DNA of 64,000 nucleotides from Roseibium sp. Sym1 (GCF_027359675.1 NZ_CP114786.1:5988501-6052500); one strand, 5' to 3'; counted from the first letter of the stretch, positions 47,773 to 56,410 are shown. Notes: a model not told the origin generated them from the letters alone. Numbers and translations are program-made.

Positions 47773-48822
47773 CTAGCGCCAGGGCGCCATGTCGAAAACC
47801 GCGTAAACGGGCTGTCCGATCATCGAGGGGTCGAGCCGGGTGCCCGCGTCAACGACGACTTCAAGCTGCGTCGCCGTGTATTCGCTGATTTTCGGAACAG
47901 CCAGGATCTCAACGCCATCCACCTTGGTGCCGTCTAGGTAAGTCAATGAAATAGCTGGATTTTTAGAAAGTGTTTCCAGTCTGCGGAACGGAACGCGCAG
48001 GGTCACGTGCGGTTGCGCATCCTTTGGCACCAGGTTGAACACCTGGGCGCCGGCCCGACCGAAATAGGAGCCCTGCGGCCGTGCCTGCTGCAGGACATAG
48101 CAGTCGCAGGGGGAGATGATGTCGACCACCCTGTTGCCATCCAGATCCGGCGCATCAAGCGTGACGGTGGCCAGTTTCTGACCCGGTGTCACCTCGCGCG
48201 GCAGGTCCGCGACCTCGACCACCCCGTCCCGCGGCTGGTAGACGGTCACGACGTCCGACGAGACGCTTGCGGAAATCGCCTCGAAGGTGAACAGCCGCTT
48301 GTAGACGACATCGAACAGAAACAGGAACGCTGCGATGCCGACAACCGCGAAGATTGCCAGGCCGAAAATGCGTCCGGCCAGGCCGCTCTGCCCGGATGAC
48401 GGAGCCGAGGCGACGACCGGCGACTTGATGCTTTCTGTTTCGGACATGGTGTTTCCCATTACGTAGATGTTCGTGTCTTGCTGAACCACGCGGCCGGCCA
48501 GGTAGAGGTCGGCAAAGTCGGACAGGGGTGCGGTCTTGTGCGCATCGTCGAGGATCTCGAGACCGGCCCGTCCTTCGTCCGGGTTGCACCAGACCACTCG
48601 TGTGGCGAGGGGAAGTTCGAGCACCGATCCGTTGGTCTCCAGGAGAACCGTGACGGTCAGGGTGCCGGGCACCTGCAGGGGAGCCGGCAGGTCGGCCAGT
48701 CCCAGTCCCGCAGCCGACCAGTCGCAGACCGTGACAGTTTCGCCGTCGATCCGTGCCTTCAGCGGAACCTTGTAGCGCGGGAACTGCCGGTCCGGGCGCT
48801 TTGCCTTAGCCACAGCACTCAT
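47773..48822 (-). CDS. alg44: alginate polymerase regulatory subunit Alg44 (PilZ - TM - HlyD-like)
   Basis: A 349-aa co-polymerase. Residues 1-100 form a PilZ domain with both c-di-GMP signatures, RQFPR (12-16) and DWSAAG (34-39). One TM helix lies at about 152-171, followed by a periplasmic HlyD-like domain (VYQPRDGVVEVADLPREVTPGQ). The ATG at 48822 overlaps the alg8 stop as ATGA, tying it to its catalytic partner. Polymer synthesis should therefore depend on c-di-GMP, as in Pseudomonas. No cyclase or phosphodiesterase gene is in the window. Confidence 0.92.
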   Translation of the reverse strand: MSAVAKAKRPDRQFPRYKVPLKARIDGETVTVCDWSAAGLGLADLPAPLQVPGTLTVTVLLETNGSVLELPLATRVVWCNPDEGRAGLEILDDAHKTAPLSDFADLYLAGRVVQQDTNIYVMGNTMSETESIKSPVVASAPSSGQSGLAGRIFGLAIFAVVGIAAFLFLFDVVYKRLFTFEAISASVSSDVVTVYQPRDGVVEVADLPREVTPGQKLATVTLDAPDLDGNRVVDIISPCDCYVLQQARPQGSYFGRAGAQVFNLVPKDAQPHVTLRVPFRRLETLSKNPAISLTYLDGTKVDGVEILAVPKISEYTATQLEVVVDAGTRLDPSMIGQPVYAVFDMAPWR

Positions 48823-50351
48823 GGAAAGGTCCTTTCCGAGACGCGCGGCATCCGCGGCGGCTGCTCTGACGTTGTGTAGTTGTGCATGTTCGACAGGAGC
48901 ACCAGCACCGAAACGAAGACCAGCAGGGCCACGGTGTTGATCAGGTGCGACGACCATTCCTTGAAGCGGGCCTCGAAGGCACTGTCGGTCTTCTTGAGCG
49001 CGGTCTTCTGCCGGGTCCATTTCTGCCTGTCGAGCCGGAAGAAGATGATCACCTTCACCAGGGACCCGAAGATCTGGTTGAAATAGAGAAGCGGAATGTA
49101 GACGAGGTTGATCGAGGGCCTGACCGTCAGGAAGGTGAGTGCCAGCAGGTAGCGCGAGACCGCCACCCAGAGCATGTAGAACGCGAAGGTCCACGGCGTG
49201 ATGAAGGCAGTCCCGAGCAGGGCCAGCGTAATGCCCGACAGGCTGGTCCACATGGAGATACGCTGATCGAGGATGGACCACCAGGTGAAGGCACCGATCT
49301 TCACGGGGCCGAGCTGCAGCGCGCGGGAATTGGTGCGCAGCATGTTGCCGAACCAGCGCGTCATCAGGGCGTAGGCAGACTTCAGGAAGTTCGGATCGGG
49401 CGGCTGCTCGATGGTTTCGACCTGGACATCCGGCACGTAATACATCTTGTAGCCATTCTTCAGCAGCCAGAACCAGCTCGACTTGTCGTCACCGGTCAGC
49501 ATCTTGATGCGGCCGAGACGCCAGTGATGGATGTAGTCGTTCTGCACGTGATCGATGAACTCGGGACTGCAGGCGACCTCGGCGCGGAACATGGACATCC
49601 GTCCGGTGAGGGTCAGAACCCGCTGGGCGAGTCCGTGCGAGGACATCAGGATCTGCCGCTGCGCAAACCGCATGGAGTACCATTGCTTGAAGATCTCGGC
49701 GCCTTCGACGGTGCAGACTTCGTCCGTCGTGAGCGCCCCGAGCTGCGGGTCGATCTGGAACAGGCAGGCGCATTTGCGGACAAGATCCGGCGGGATGATG
49801 CTGTCGCCGTCGATCACCGACACTGTGTCGGCGCGCGCCGGATTGTAGGCCGCGATTGCCCGGAAGCCATGTGCCAGCGCGTCCCGCTTGCCGGTTCCGG
49901 GAATGCGCACGATTTCAAGTGTGAAAGGCAGTTTCTCGCCGTACATGACCTCGGCAAGGCGGCGAATGAGCCGCTCGTCGCCCAGTTCGACAATCGAGCA
50001 GACCACGGTTGCGCCCGCCGGTGCCTCGGCCGCGGCGATGAACGCCCCGCGATAGACCTTGGCAGTGGTCGGCGCATCGATCCGGAAGCTTGTGATCAGG
50101 AAAAACGCATGGCCGTACCCTTCAGCATCGGCCGTCCGTTCCGCGAGCTTTCGTGTACGCGGGAAACGGACCAGCCGGAACCAGAGGCTTCTGACCAGGT
50201 GTACCAGGCCCCAGGACCAGCGCCACATGCCGATGACGCCGACCAGGAGAATGGCATTCCGTGATTTTTCGTCAAAGGCGATGTCCGGCAAAAGCACTGC
50301 GCACAGCGCAATTGCCAGGACAAAGATGACGTGGGTCAGAATGGCGACCAT
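48819..50351 (-). CDS. alg8: alginate synthase catalytic subunit Alg8
   Basis: A 510-aa processive family-2 glycosyltransferase with TM helices at both ends. The catalytic set is visible: DGD at residues 181-183, TGDD at 286-289 and the product-binding TRW at 331-333. Length and order are close to Pseudomonas Alg8 (494 aa). It polymerises mannuronate from GDP-mannuronate at the inner membrane. It lies 6 bp after algD and is translationally coupled to alg44. Confidence 0.92.
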   Translation of the reverse strand: MVAILTHVIFVLAIALCAVLLPDIAFDEKSRNAILLVGVIGMWRWSWGLVHLVRSLWFRLVRFPRTRKLAERTADAEGYGHAFFLITSFRIDAPTTAKVYRGAFIAAAEAPAGATVVCSIVELGDERLIRRLAEVMYGEKLPFTLEIVRIPGTGKRDALAHGFRAIAAYNPARADTVSVIDGDSIIPPDLVRKCACLFQIDPQLGALTTDEVCTVEGAEIFKQWYSMRFAQRQILMSSHGLAQRVLTLTGRMSMFRAEVACSPEFIDHVQNDYIHHWRLGRIKMLTGDDKSSWFWLLKNGYKMYYVPDVQVETIEQPPDPNFLKSAYALMTRWFGNMLRTNSRALQLGPVKIGAFTWWSILDQRISMWTSLSGITLALLGTAFITPWTFAFYMLWVAVSRYLLALTFLTVRPSINLVYIPLLYFNQIFGSLVKVIIFFRLDRQKWTRQKTALKKTDSAFEARFKEWSSHLINTVALLVFVSVLVLLSNMHNYTTSEQPPRMPRVSERTFP

Positions 50352-50357
50352 ATCGAT

Positions 50358-51674
50358 TTACCAGACGAGGCCTTCGTAGTGGACACCTTCCGGTGCCTCG
50401 ATCGGCAACCGGACGAGATCGACGATGCTCGCCCCTCCCCGCGCATTCTTGAGGGCTTCGCGGATCTGGTCGTTCTTGATGCCGATGATGATCGTGTCCA
50501 CTTCGGACGTGACCTCATCCGCGGAGCTCTTGATGAAGTCCGCCAGGTGCGGGACGAAATTGCGGCCGCCATCGTCGATCGCGGACACGTTCGGATCGTA
50601 GATCGACAGCTTGTGGCCCTTGCTCATCAGGCGCTCGGCGAGCAGGACCAGCGGGCTTTCCCGCAGGTCGTCCGTGTCGGGCTTGAAGGTCAGGCCGAAC
50701 ATGCCGACCTTCCGGGCACCGCCGCGATTGACCAGGCGGAAGGCCCGGTCCAGCTGGTATTCATTGGCTTCGACCGCGGCATCCAGCACCGGCGTCGAGA
50801 TGTTGTGGACCTTGCCGAAATGGCGCAGCGCCCGCAGATCCTTCGGCAGGCATGAACCGCCATAGGCGAAGCCGGGCTTCATGTAGGCCCGGGAGATGTT
50901 CAGCCGCGTATCCGCGCAAAGGACATCCATGACGACATGGCTGTCGATACCGACGGACTTGCACAGATTGCCGATCTCGTTGGAGAAGGAAATCTTGACG
51001 GCATGCCAGCAGTTGTTGGTGTATTTGACGATCTCGGCGCTGCGGATCGGAATGACATGTGGCTTGACCGGGATCTGCGCGCAAAGGGCCATGAGCGCTT
51101 TGACGGACTCTTCGTCGTCCTCGTATTTGCCGAAAACGATTGCCCCCGGTTCGTAGTAGTCGGAGATCGCGGTGCCTTCACGCAGGAATTCCGGATAGTA
51201 GGCAAGCCCGATATCCGTGCCGACCTTCTTGCCGGAGGACTTTTCCAGCGCCGGAATGACCTCGGCTTCCACGGTGCCCGGAAGAATTGTCGAACGCATC
51301 ACGACGATGTGCCGGCCTTCCTTCTCGCGGATCGCTTCGCCGATCTGCTCGGAGACAAGCTTCACATAGCCGGTGTTGAGCGACCCATCCTCCTGGCTCG
51401 GAGTGCCCGTGCAGCAGAACGAGACGTCGGTTTCAAGGACGGCTTTCTTGAAGTCGCTGGTCGCCGACAGCATGCCGTTGTCGACGCCGGACTTGATCAG
51501 TGCGGACAGGCCCGGCTCATAGATCGGAGAGTTGCCCGCAGAAATTGCATCGACCTTGTAGCTGTCCGGATCGACCGCGACCACTTCAAAACCGTCCTTC
51601 ACAAGACAGCCGGCAGATACGCAGCCCACATAGCCAGCACCGAAAATGCTTACCTTCAACTTCTTCTCGTTCAT
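50358..51674 (-). CDS. algD: GDP-mannose 6-dehydrogenase
   Basis: A 438-aa UDP-glucose/GDP-mannose dehydrogenase (Pseudomonas AlgD is 436 aa). The Rossmann motif is GAGYVG (residues 12-17), the catalytic Cys275 is in GGSCLPKD, and the C-terminal domain has GLTFKPDTDDLRESP. ATG at 51674 has GGAG eight bases upstream; an in-frame start at 51695 is further from the site. It oxidises GDP-mannose to GDP-mannuronate, the committed step. It is the first gene of the operon, behind the long regulatory region. Confidence 0.93.
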   Translation of the reverse strand: MNEKKLKVSIFGAGYVGCVSAGCLVKDGFEVVAVDPDSYKVDAISAGNSPIYEPGLSALIKSGVDNGMLSATSDFKKAVLETDVSFCCTGTPSQEDGSLNTGYVKLVSEQIGEAIREKEGRHIVVMRSTILPGTVEAEVIPALEKSSGKKVGTDIGLAYYPEFLREGTAISDYYEPGAIVFGKYEDDEESVKALMALCAQIPVKPHVIPIRSAEIVKYTNNCWHAVKISFSNEIGNLCKSVGIDSHVVMDVLCADTRLNISRAYMKPGFAYGGSCLPKDLRALRHFGKVHNISTPVLDAAVEANEYQLDRAFRLVNRGGARKVGMFGLTFKPDTDDLRESPLVLLAERLMSKGHKLSIYDPNVSAIDDGGRNFVPHLADFIKSSADEVTSEVDTIIIGIKNDQIREALKNARGGASIVDLVRLPIEAPEGVHYEGLVW

Positions 51675-51763
51675 TTCCGAATCTCCAAAATTCAAGTCGG
51701 ACTGGTGGCAACCGTTTCGGGCAGCCTTCTATAAACTACTGTTTTTAAGCACAGTTCCCCGAT

Positions 51764-51784
51764 CACAGCCGAAGGCCGGCTGTG
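51764..51784 (-). promoter_or_regulatory. hairpin in the algD leader
   Basis: CACAGCCG and CGGCTGTG form a perfect 8-bp stem with a 5-base loop, 90 bp before the algD start. If transcription starts further upstream, it lies in the untranslated leader and could affect stability or translation; it could also be a protein-binding dyad. Confidence 0.4.
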
Positions 51785-51812
51785 CTGGATTGCGCTCGTT
51801 GTTTCACTCGTC

Positions 51813-51854
51813 TTGATGTGCACAGAAATTTGTGCACCGCACTTTGTGCATCGC
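51813..51854. promoter_or_regulatory. three direct repeats with 14-bp period (TGTGCA array)
   Basis: Three consecutive 14-bp units each hold TGTGCA at the same place (51817, 51831, 51845); the last two read AATTTGTGCACCGC and ACTTTGTGCATCGC. A TGCACA in reverse orientation lies at 51954. This is likely a cooperative binding array for a regulator of algD. Confidence 0.6.
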
Positions 51855-52082
51855 AAAACCAATTAATGAGAACTTAAAGGGACAATTAGAAATCGCGTCA
51901 AGACGAAATTTTCCTGACATTTTTTCAGGCTGCAAAAAAAATAATCAATTGACTGCACAACAATCGCGCTACCAATACGTGCATTGCTGCGAAACAATTT
52001 TGCTTGCTAATTTTACCATCATCCAAAATGACCAGAATTCGTCGCTTCCCCGCAATTTGATGAAAATTTGAACAGCTCTATT

Positions 52083-52098
52083 ATTTCACCGGTGAAAT
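52083..52098. promoter_or_regulatory. perfect 16-bp palindrome
   Basis: ATTTCACCGGTGAAAT is perfectly symmetric, sits in AT-rich non-coding DNA about 410 bp upstream of algD, and has the form of a dimer-binding operator. Confidence 0.55.
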
Positions 52099-52419
52099 GA
52101 ACGATTTGGCGTCATTTTTCGTTAACCTTGCGGAAAGTCCGTGTTCACAAAACATTTCAGAGCCGGCTTCAGACGGCCAAACAGCCGCTCACTCTCCCTG
52201 GCAGGAGCGTATTAAATCGATTTGCGTTTGATTGAATTCGAGAAAAACGCGCCTGTAAGTTGATTTCGGACGGCTTTTGCCCCGAAAAATTCCGGCCTGA
52301 CCAGACGAAAATCGGCGAGGCGAGCACCAACATGTGCAATCCGCGGGTCCGGGCGGAGCAAGGGCCCGCCCCCCTGCACAGCTTCAATATCTGCGCGTCA
52401 GACAGCGTCAAACAGAATA

Positions 52420-52444
52420 CCCCGGCAGCTTGGCGCGGCCGGGG
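52420..52444 (-). terminator. Rho-independent terminator of the upstream PL5 lyase gene
   Basis: CCCCGGC (52420-52426) pairs with GCCGGGG (52438-52444). Read on the minus strand, the stem is followed by TATTCTGTTTG, a moderately T-rich tail. It lies about 30 bp beyond the lyase stop, so the lyase and algD are separate transcripts. Confidence 0.65.
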
Positions 52445-52474
52445 TTCTTCGAAAACGCAGGATGTCAGGCTGTT

Positions 52475-53695
52475 TCAGATGCCGAGCTGCTGAAATTGCA
52501 GGGCAGCCGAATAACTGGTTTCGCTGACTTTCACCTTCTGACGCATGCCAGAGTATCTTTCAAAATCAGCGGGGTCTTTCATCGCCTTTTGCATGGTTTG
52601 CTGAAGACGCTGGAACCCATCGAAACACTTCAACCCCTCGGCGGAGCCGTTGACCTGGTGCAACCTCGCGATTGCCGCCAGCGGGCGCAGGGCATAAAGG
52701 TGGTACTCCAGCGCCTTGGAACCGCGGCGCAACTCGCCGGGCAGCAGCCCGTTGGCGTCCACCTGACAGGACCCGATCTCGAAACTCCTGCGGCCCCAGG
52801 CCACCAGGTCCTGATCTTCGAGGACAACACCAATCGCTATCACCGAAAGGCCGGCCCAATATCTGTGATTGTTGGTGCGGGACTTGGGACCGAGGCGCAT
52901 GGCGTAGGCCTCGATCGTGCTGTCGGCGATCTTGCGCAGCCAGGCATCGTAGTTGGCGCGTCGCTCATTGCTGAGTTCGACCTTTTGCGACACTTCATGC
53001 AATGCGAGCACGGCCTCGGCGACCCAGCGGTCCCGGCTCAGGACGGCGTCGGAGGTTTGCATGTCCGTCAGGGCATCGGCCCGAGCCCAGGAGTCCAGGC
53101 TTTTCAGGACACATTCCGCGCGAGCCTCCGCAACAGCAGACGTCGCGGATTTGGCATAGGCGACATTCGTCAGGAGCCTCACCGAGTTGCGGATCGGCTG
53201 CACCTGGCTTTTGCGCTTCTTATGCGCCAGCGGATCGATGGTTGACCGGGACTTGTCTGCCTGGTCGTATTTGGAATAGGTCGCGAGCTGGGCCGGCGGG
53301 GCCGGAGCGAGAAGGCAGTCCGGCACGTTGGCCTCAACCCGCGGAGCCTTGTCGCGGCGCAGCTGGAGGGGGCTGCCACCGAGCAGCGCCGCCAACCGGA
53401 CCGCGGCGGAGCTCTTTTTCGGCACTTGCGCGGCCGGCGCTTGCTCCGCCTGCGGAAACAGCGCGTGCGGTGCTTCGATGCGATTGCCGCCAGCCTCGAT
53501 ACCCTGTCCGACAGGTTGCTGCGGCTCCGCGCCTGCGCGGTCATACCCGGTGTCCGTCAGGAGGGACGCGACCAGCCAGCCTTTGGCGGCACCTTGGCGC
53601 CCGTCCGCCGTGCCGTCCTCCGCAAACACGCTGGACCCCAGGCAAACAGACATCATCAAATTTACAAAAACAAAACTCTTGAAACGGAATTTCAT
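52475..53695 (-). CDS. second PL5 alginate-lyase-like protein
   Basis: A 406-aa secreted protein (signal peptide ending near VFA-ED). An unconserved, Ala/Pro/Gln-rich stretch covers residues about 25-125. The PL5 core follows: SKYDQADKSRSTIDP with the conserved Lys, LDSWARADAL, NNHRYWAG, and the PGELRRGSKALEYH segment with Arg and Tyr. These residues match Pseudomonas AlgL better than the operon copy does. The protein ends soon after (LQFQQLGI) without the C-terminal AWLE region, so it lacks about 50 residues. ATG at 53695 has GGAG eight bases upstream. It has its own terminator and an AT-rich promoter region. Confidence 0.78.
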   Translation of the reverse strand: MKFRFKSFVFVNLMMSVCLGSSVFAEDGTADGRQGAAKGWLVASLLTDTGYDRAGAEPQQPVGQGIEAGGNRIEAPHALFPQAEQAPAAQVPKKSSAAVRLAALLGGSPLQLRRDKAPRVEANVPDCLLAPAPPAQLATYSKYDQADKSRSTIDPLAHKKRKSQVQPIRNSVRLLTNVAYAKSATSAVAEARAECVLKSLDSWARADALTDMQTSDAVLSRDRWVAEAVLALHEVSQKVELSNERRANYDAWLRKIADSTIEAYAMRLGPKSRTNNHRYWAGLSVIAIGVVLEDQDLVAWGRRSFEIGSCQVDANGLLPGELRRGSKALEYHLYALRPLAAIARLHQVNGSAEGLKCFDGFQRLQQTMQKAMKDPADFERYSGMRQKVKVSETSYSAALQFQQLGI

Positions 53696-54030
53696 TCGTT
53701 CGCTCCGCACTATTTGGCACGGAACGTAGCTTCAAGCTCGAAATATCCGATTGAGCGAAACTCTAAAATTTTAGGGATCCGACAATTTGACGATGTAATT
53801 TTTTGTAAAGATAAAGTTTTATCTAAATTGCGACTTGGCGCCGCGAAATTGTCGCTTGCGATTACCGGTCTCAAGCCTATTCGCCACTTGCCCTCCTCCA
53901 GGGTCGCCCCGGCAACAGCCTCGATCCGGTCGCCGCCCCGGACGTTCTGCGCAAGGCGCTGGAAGGTTTCCAAGGTCCCGCGTGAGGCCCAGGCACCACT
54001 CGAGCGGTAGGTGACGGGGTGCCGGGGTTC
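53696..54030. other. gap with AT-rich promoter region and a possible gene remnant
   Basis: Bases 53700-53870 are AT-rich and contain the perfect palindrome CTAAAATTTTAG (53763-53774) and a dyad with AGATAAA/TTTATCT arms (53809-53824), likely the control region of the second lyase. Bases about 53880-54030 are GC-rich and read open on the minus strand in frame with the dehydrogenase gene just past its TAG stop, with protein-like composition but no start or known match. This may be a decayed gene end. Confidence 0.4.
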
Positions 54031-55185
54031 CTACAAGGCCTTGCCGTAAATCCCGAGCGCGGCCTCATAGGTCATCTCACGGGGATTGTTGACCAGGAGC
54101 CGGGTCTGTTTCATGGCGTCCTCCGCAAGGGTCGGCAGATTGTTGTGGCTCACGCCAACTTCCGAAAGCCTGGTCTGCATGCCAAGCTCCGGCCCCAGCT
54201 CCATGAAGCCCGTCACCATGCCTTCGACCATTTGCCGGGCGGGTTTGCCGGCAAGCTCGGGAAAGATGATCGGAGCGATTTCGGCGTAGAGCTTCTCGGC
54301 CTCCGGTGCGTTGTATTCCAGCACGTATGGCAGAACGAGCGCATTGGACAGTCCGTGGGGAACGTGGAAATGCCCTCCGAGCGGATAGGCCAGGGCATGC
54401 ACCGCTGCCACCGGCGCATTGGCGAAGGCCATGCCGGCGAGCATCGATCCCAGAAGCATCGCGCTGCGGGCGTCACGGTCCCGAGGGCTGTGGCAGGCCG
54501 TTCGGATATTGGCCCCCAGCAATTCCAGCGCTTGCCGGGCAAGGCAGTCCGACACCACGTTCTTCCTGTGCCTGGAAGTATAAGCTTCGATGGCGTGCAC
54601 CATGGCGTCGATGCCGGTTGCCGCCGTCACCGGTGCCGGCAGCCCCACTGTCAGTTCGGCGTCGAGGATGGCCCAGTCCGGCAGCAATTGCGGGGAAACA
54701 ACCCCCTTTTTCTCGGATGTCGGCGTTGTCACGATGGAGATCGGCGTCACCTCGGACCCCGTGCCCGCGGTCGTCGGGGCGAGCACCAGCGGCAATCTTT
54801 CGCCCTTGACGAGGCCTACGCCGTACATCTCCCCGATCGGCTGATCGGTGTTGAGGAGCACCGCGATCAACTTGGCGGTGTCCATCGACGAGCCGCCGCC
54901 GACCGACACGACGCCGTCGACATTCTCCGCCCGGGCTTGCTCGACGGCGCCCAGGATTACCGTTTCCGGTGGATCGGCCAGAACGCCGGAAAACGTCCAC
55001 ACGTCCACGCCCGCGGCCTCAAGGCCATCGAGCGCCTGCCGGGCCAGTCCAAGCTCAAGGATGATCGCGTCTGTCACGAAGGCGACCTTTCGGCAGCCCA
55101 TTCCGGCCAGTATCTCCCCGATCTTCGCGGTCGCGCCAACCTCGCACAGGACCGAGCGGGTGGTCTGGAAGCTGAACGGATTCAT
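54031..55185 (-). CDS. iron-containing alcohol dehydrogenase
   Basis: A 384-aa group III (Fe-ADH) dehydrogenase of normal length. NAD-binding GGGSSMDTAK and TTAGTGSEVT are present, and the metal histidines lie in DAMVHAIEAY, HALAYPLGGHFHVPHG. Members reduce aldehydes, maleylacetate or lactaldehyde, or oxidise alcohols; the sequence does not separate these. Its neighbour upstream, 202 bp away, is the YeiH-type transporter. Reduction of L-lactaldehyde is possible in a strain using deoxysugars, but the fucose genes are 35 kb away, so there is no direct support. Confidence 0.85.
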   Translation of the reverse strand: MNPFSFQTTRSVLCEVGATAKIGEILAGMGCRKVAFVTDAIILELGLARQALDGLEAAGVDVWTFSGVLADPPETVILGAVEQARAENVDGVVSVGGGSSMDTAKLIAVLLNTDQPIGEMYGVGLVKGERLPLVLAPTTAGTGSEVTPISIVTTPTSEKKGVVSPQLLPDWAILDAELTVGLPAPVTAATGIDAMVHAIEAYTSRHRKNVVSDCLARQALELLGANIRTACHSPRDRDARSAMLLGSMLAGMAFANAPVAAVHALAYPLGGHFHVPHGLSNALVLPYVLEYNAPEAEKLYAEIAPIIFPELAGKPARQMVEGMVTGFMELGPELGMQTRLSEVGVSHNNLPTLAEDAMKQTRLLVNNPREMTYEAALGIYGKAL

Positions 55186-55387
55186 GGTCTTGTCCCCTTT
55201 GCGCCATGCCCGGCCCTCGAACCTTTTCAGGCCTCTTGATCCCCGGACGGAATGAAGCGCAGGGAAGCAGCCGCGATGCGCGCAGTGTTCGGAATATTGT
55301 CGACCGCGTCAATTCATCCAGACCGCGAATCCGGTCTTGACGGTGGACATTATGGCCGGCACCTGAGGGACGCAGTCTTTCAATGGG

Positions 55388-56410
55388 TCAGGTAAGTGTC
55401 ACGGCAAAGAGCAGGCTGACGGCGGACAGAAGCACCAGGCTGGCGCTGACCCCGAGGATCAGTCTCGGACCGATCTTCAATAACCGGCGCAAATCGACGC
55501 TGAGGCCCAGCCCGGCCATGGCCACGACAAAGAGCGCGCGCGAAACATCCGACGTCAGTGTTTCAACCGGATCGGGGACATAACCCAGGTTGTTCATCAG
55601 GGCAGCCAGGAGGAAGCCCGGTATGAACCAGGGCAGTGTCCGGATCAGGCTGCCGCGTGGTTCCGCCTGAACCTGGTGACGGTTTTCACGCTTGCGCAGC
55701 AGCAGCGGCGCGACCAGGACCGCGGGAACGAGCATCAGCACGCGCATCAGCTTGACGGCCGTGCCCACCTGGGCGCTGAGCATGCTGACAGGCGCGGTCG
55801 CGGCCACGACCTGCGGAACCGCATAGACCGTCAGTCCGGCGAAGGTTCCGAACTGGAACGTGCTCAGACCGATGACCGGCGCCATGACGGGCAAGGCGAT
55901 GACAAACGCGACGCCGAGAATGGAACTGAAGGTGATTGCGGCAACCACGTCCTCGTTGCCCGCATGCACGACAGGGGCGACCGCGGCGATCGCCGCATTC
56001 CCGCAAATGGCGTTTCCGCAGGCGACCAGCACGGCCAGGTCCTCGGGCAGGCCAATCGCCCTGCAGATCGCGAAACTGGTCACGATCATGACAACGACGA
56101 AGGACATGACCATGCCGACAAAGGCCAGGTTGCTGCCTTCGAAAACGCTCAGGTCTATGGAAAAGCCGAGCAGGAAGACGGCGACCTCGAGCACCGAGAC
56201 TGTCCCGCAGCGGATGCCGGGGGCGCAGGCCTGCGGAATGCGGACAAAGGTTCTTATGCAGAACCCCAGCACGATGGCAGCGGTAAAGGGATCGATCAGC
56301 CGCACGCCCGCAAGAAGACTTCCGGCCTTGCCGATGCCGGCCGCAAGGGCGCTGACGACAAGACACAGGAGAAGTCCCGGCAGGAGCCCGGACATGGCCC
56401 GGGTCTTCAT
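55388..56410 (-). CDS. YeiH-family (UPF0324) putative sulfate/sulfite exporter
   Basis: A 340-aa integral membrane protein with about 9-10 hydrophobic segments. Family marks are GxCIRTF-like FCIRTFVRIP, VACGNAICGNAAIAAVAPV and the C-terminal VAMAGLGLSVDLRRLLKIGPR. YeiH proteins are annotated as putative sulfate exporters, with weak experimental support. The start overlaps the fpr stop as ATGA, so it is co-translated with a ferredoxin-NADP reductase. This is unusual, and hints at a link with the redox and sulfur-type genes on the other strand. Confidence 0.8.
   Translation of the reverse strand: MKTRAMSGLLPGLLLCLVVSALAAGIGKAGSLLAGVRLIDPFTAAIVLGFCIRTFVRIPQACAPGIRCGTVSVLEVAVFLLGFSIDLSVFEGSNLAFVGMVMSFVVVMIVTSFAICRAIGLPEDLAVLVACGNAICGNAAIAAVAPVVHAGNEDVVAAITFSSILGVAFVIALPVMAPVIGLSTFQFGTFAGLTVYAVPQVVAATAPVSMLSAQVGTAVKLMRVLMLVPAVLVAPLLLRKRENRHQVQAEPRGSLIRTLPWFIPGFLLAALMNNLGYVPDPVETLTSDVSRALFVVAMAGLGLSVDLRRLLKIGPRLILGVSASLVLLSAVSLLFAVTLT

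Larger units (their letters stand above)
51675..52419. other. long AT-rich non-coding region upstream of algD
   Basis: Some 745 bp without a supportable gene, strikingly AT-rich from about 51830 to 52260 against the GC-rich genes around it. It holds the algD leader, the TGTGCA repeats and the 16-bp palindrome listed separately, and a small CCTGA/TCAGG hairpin (51913-51929). Short frames here lack ribosome sites and have unlike codon use. It is best read as the regulatory region of the alginate operon; the composition also allows a foreign origin or nucleoid-protein binding. Confidence 0.7.

Noticed and set aside
51832..52071. 79-codon plus-strand open frame in the AT-rich leader
   Set aside because: No good ribosome site, composition unlike the genome's genes, and it overlaps the repeat array.
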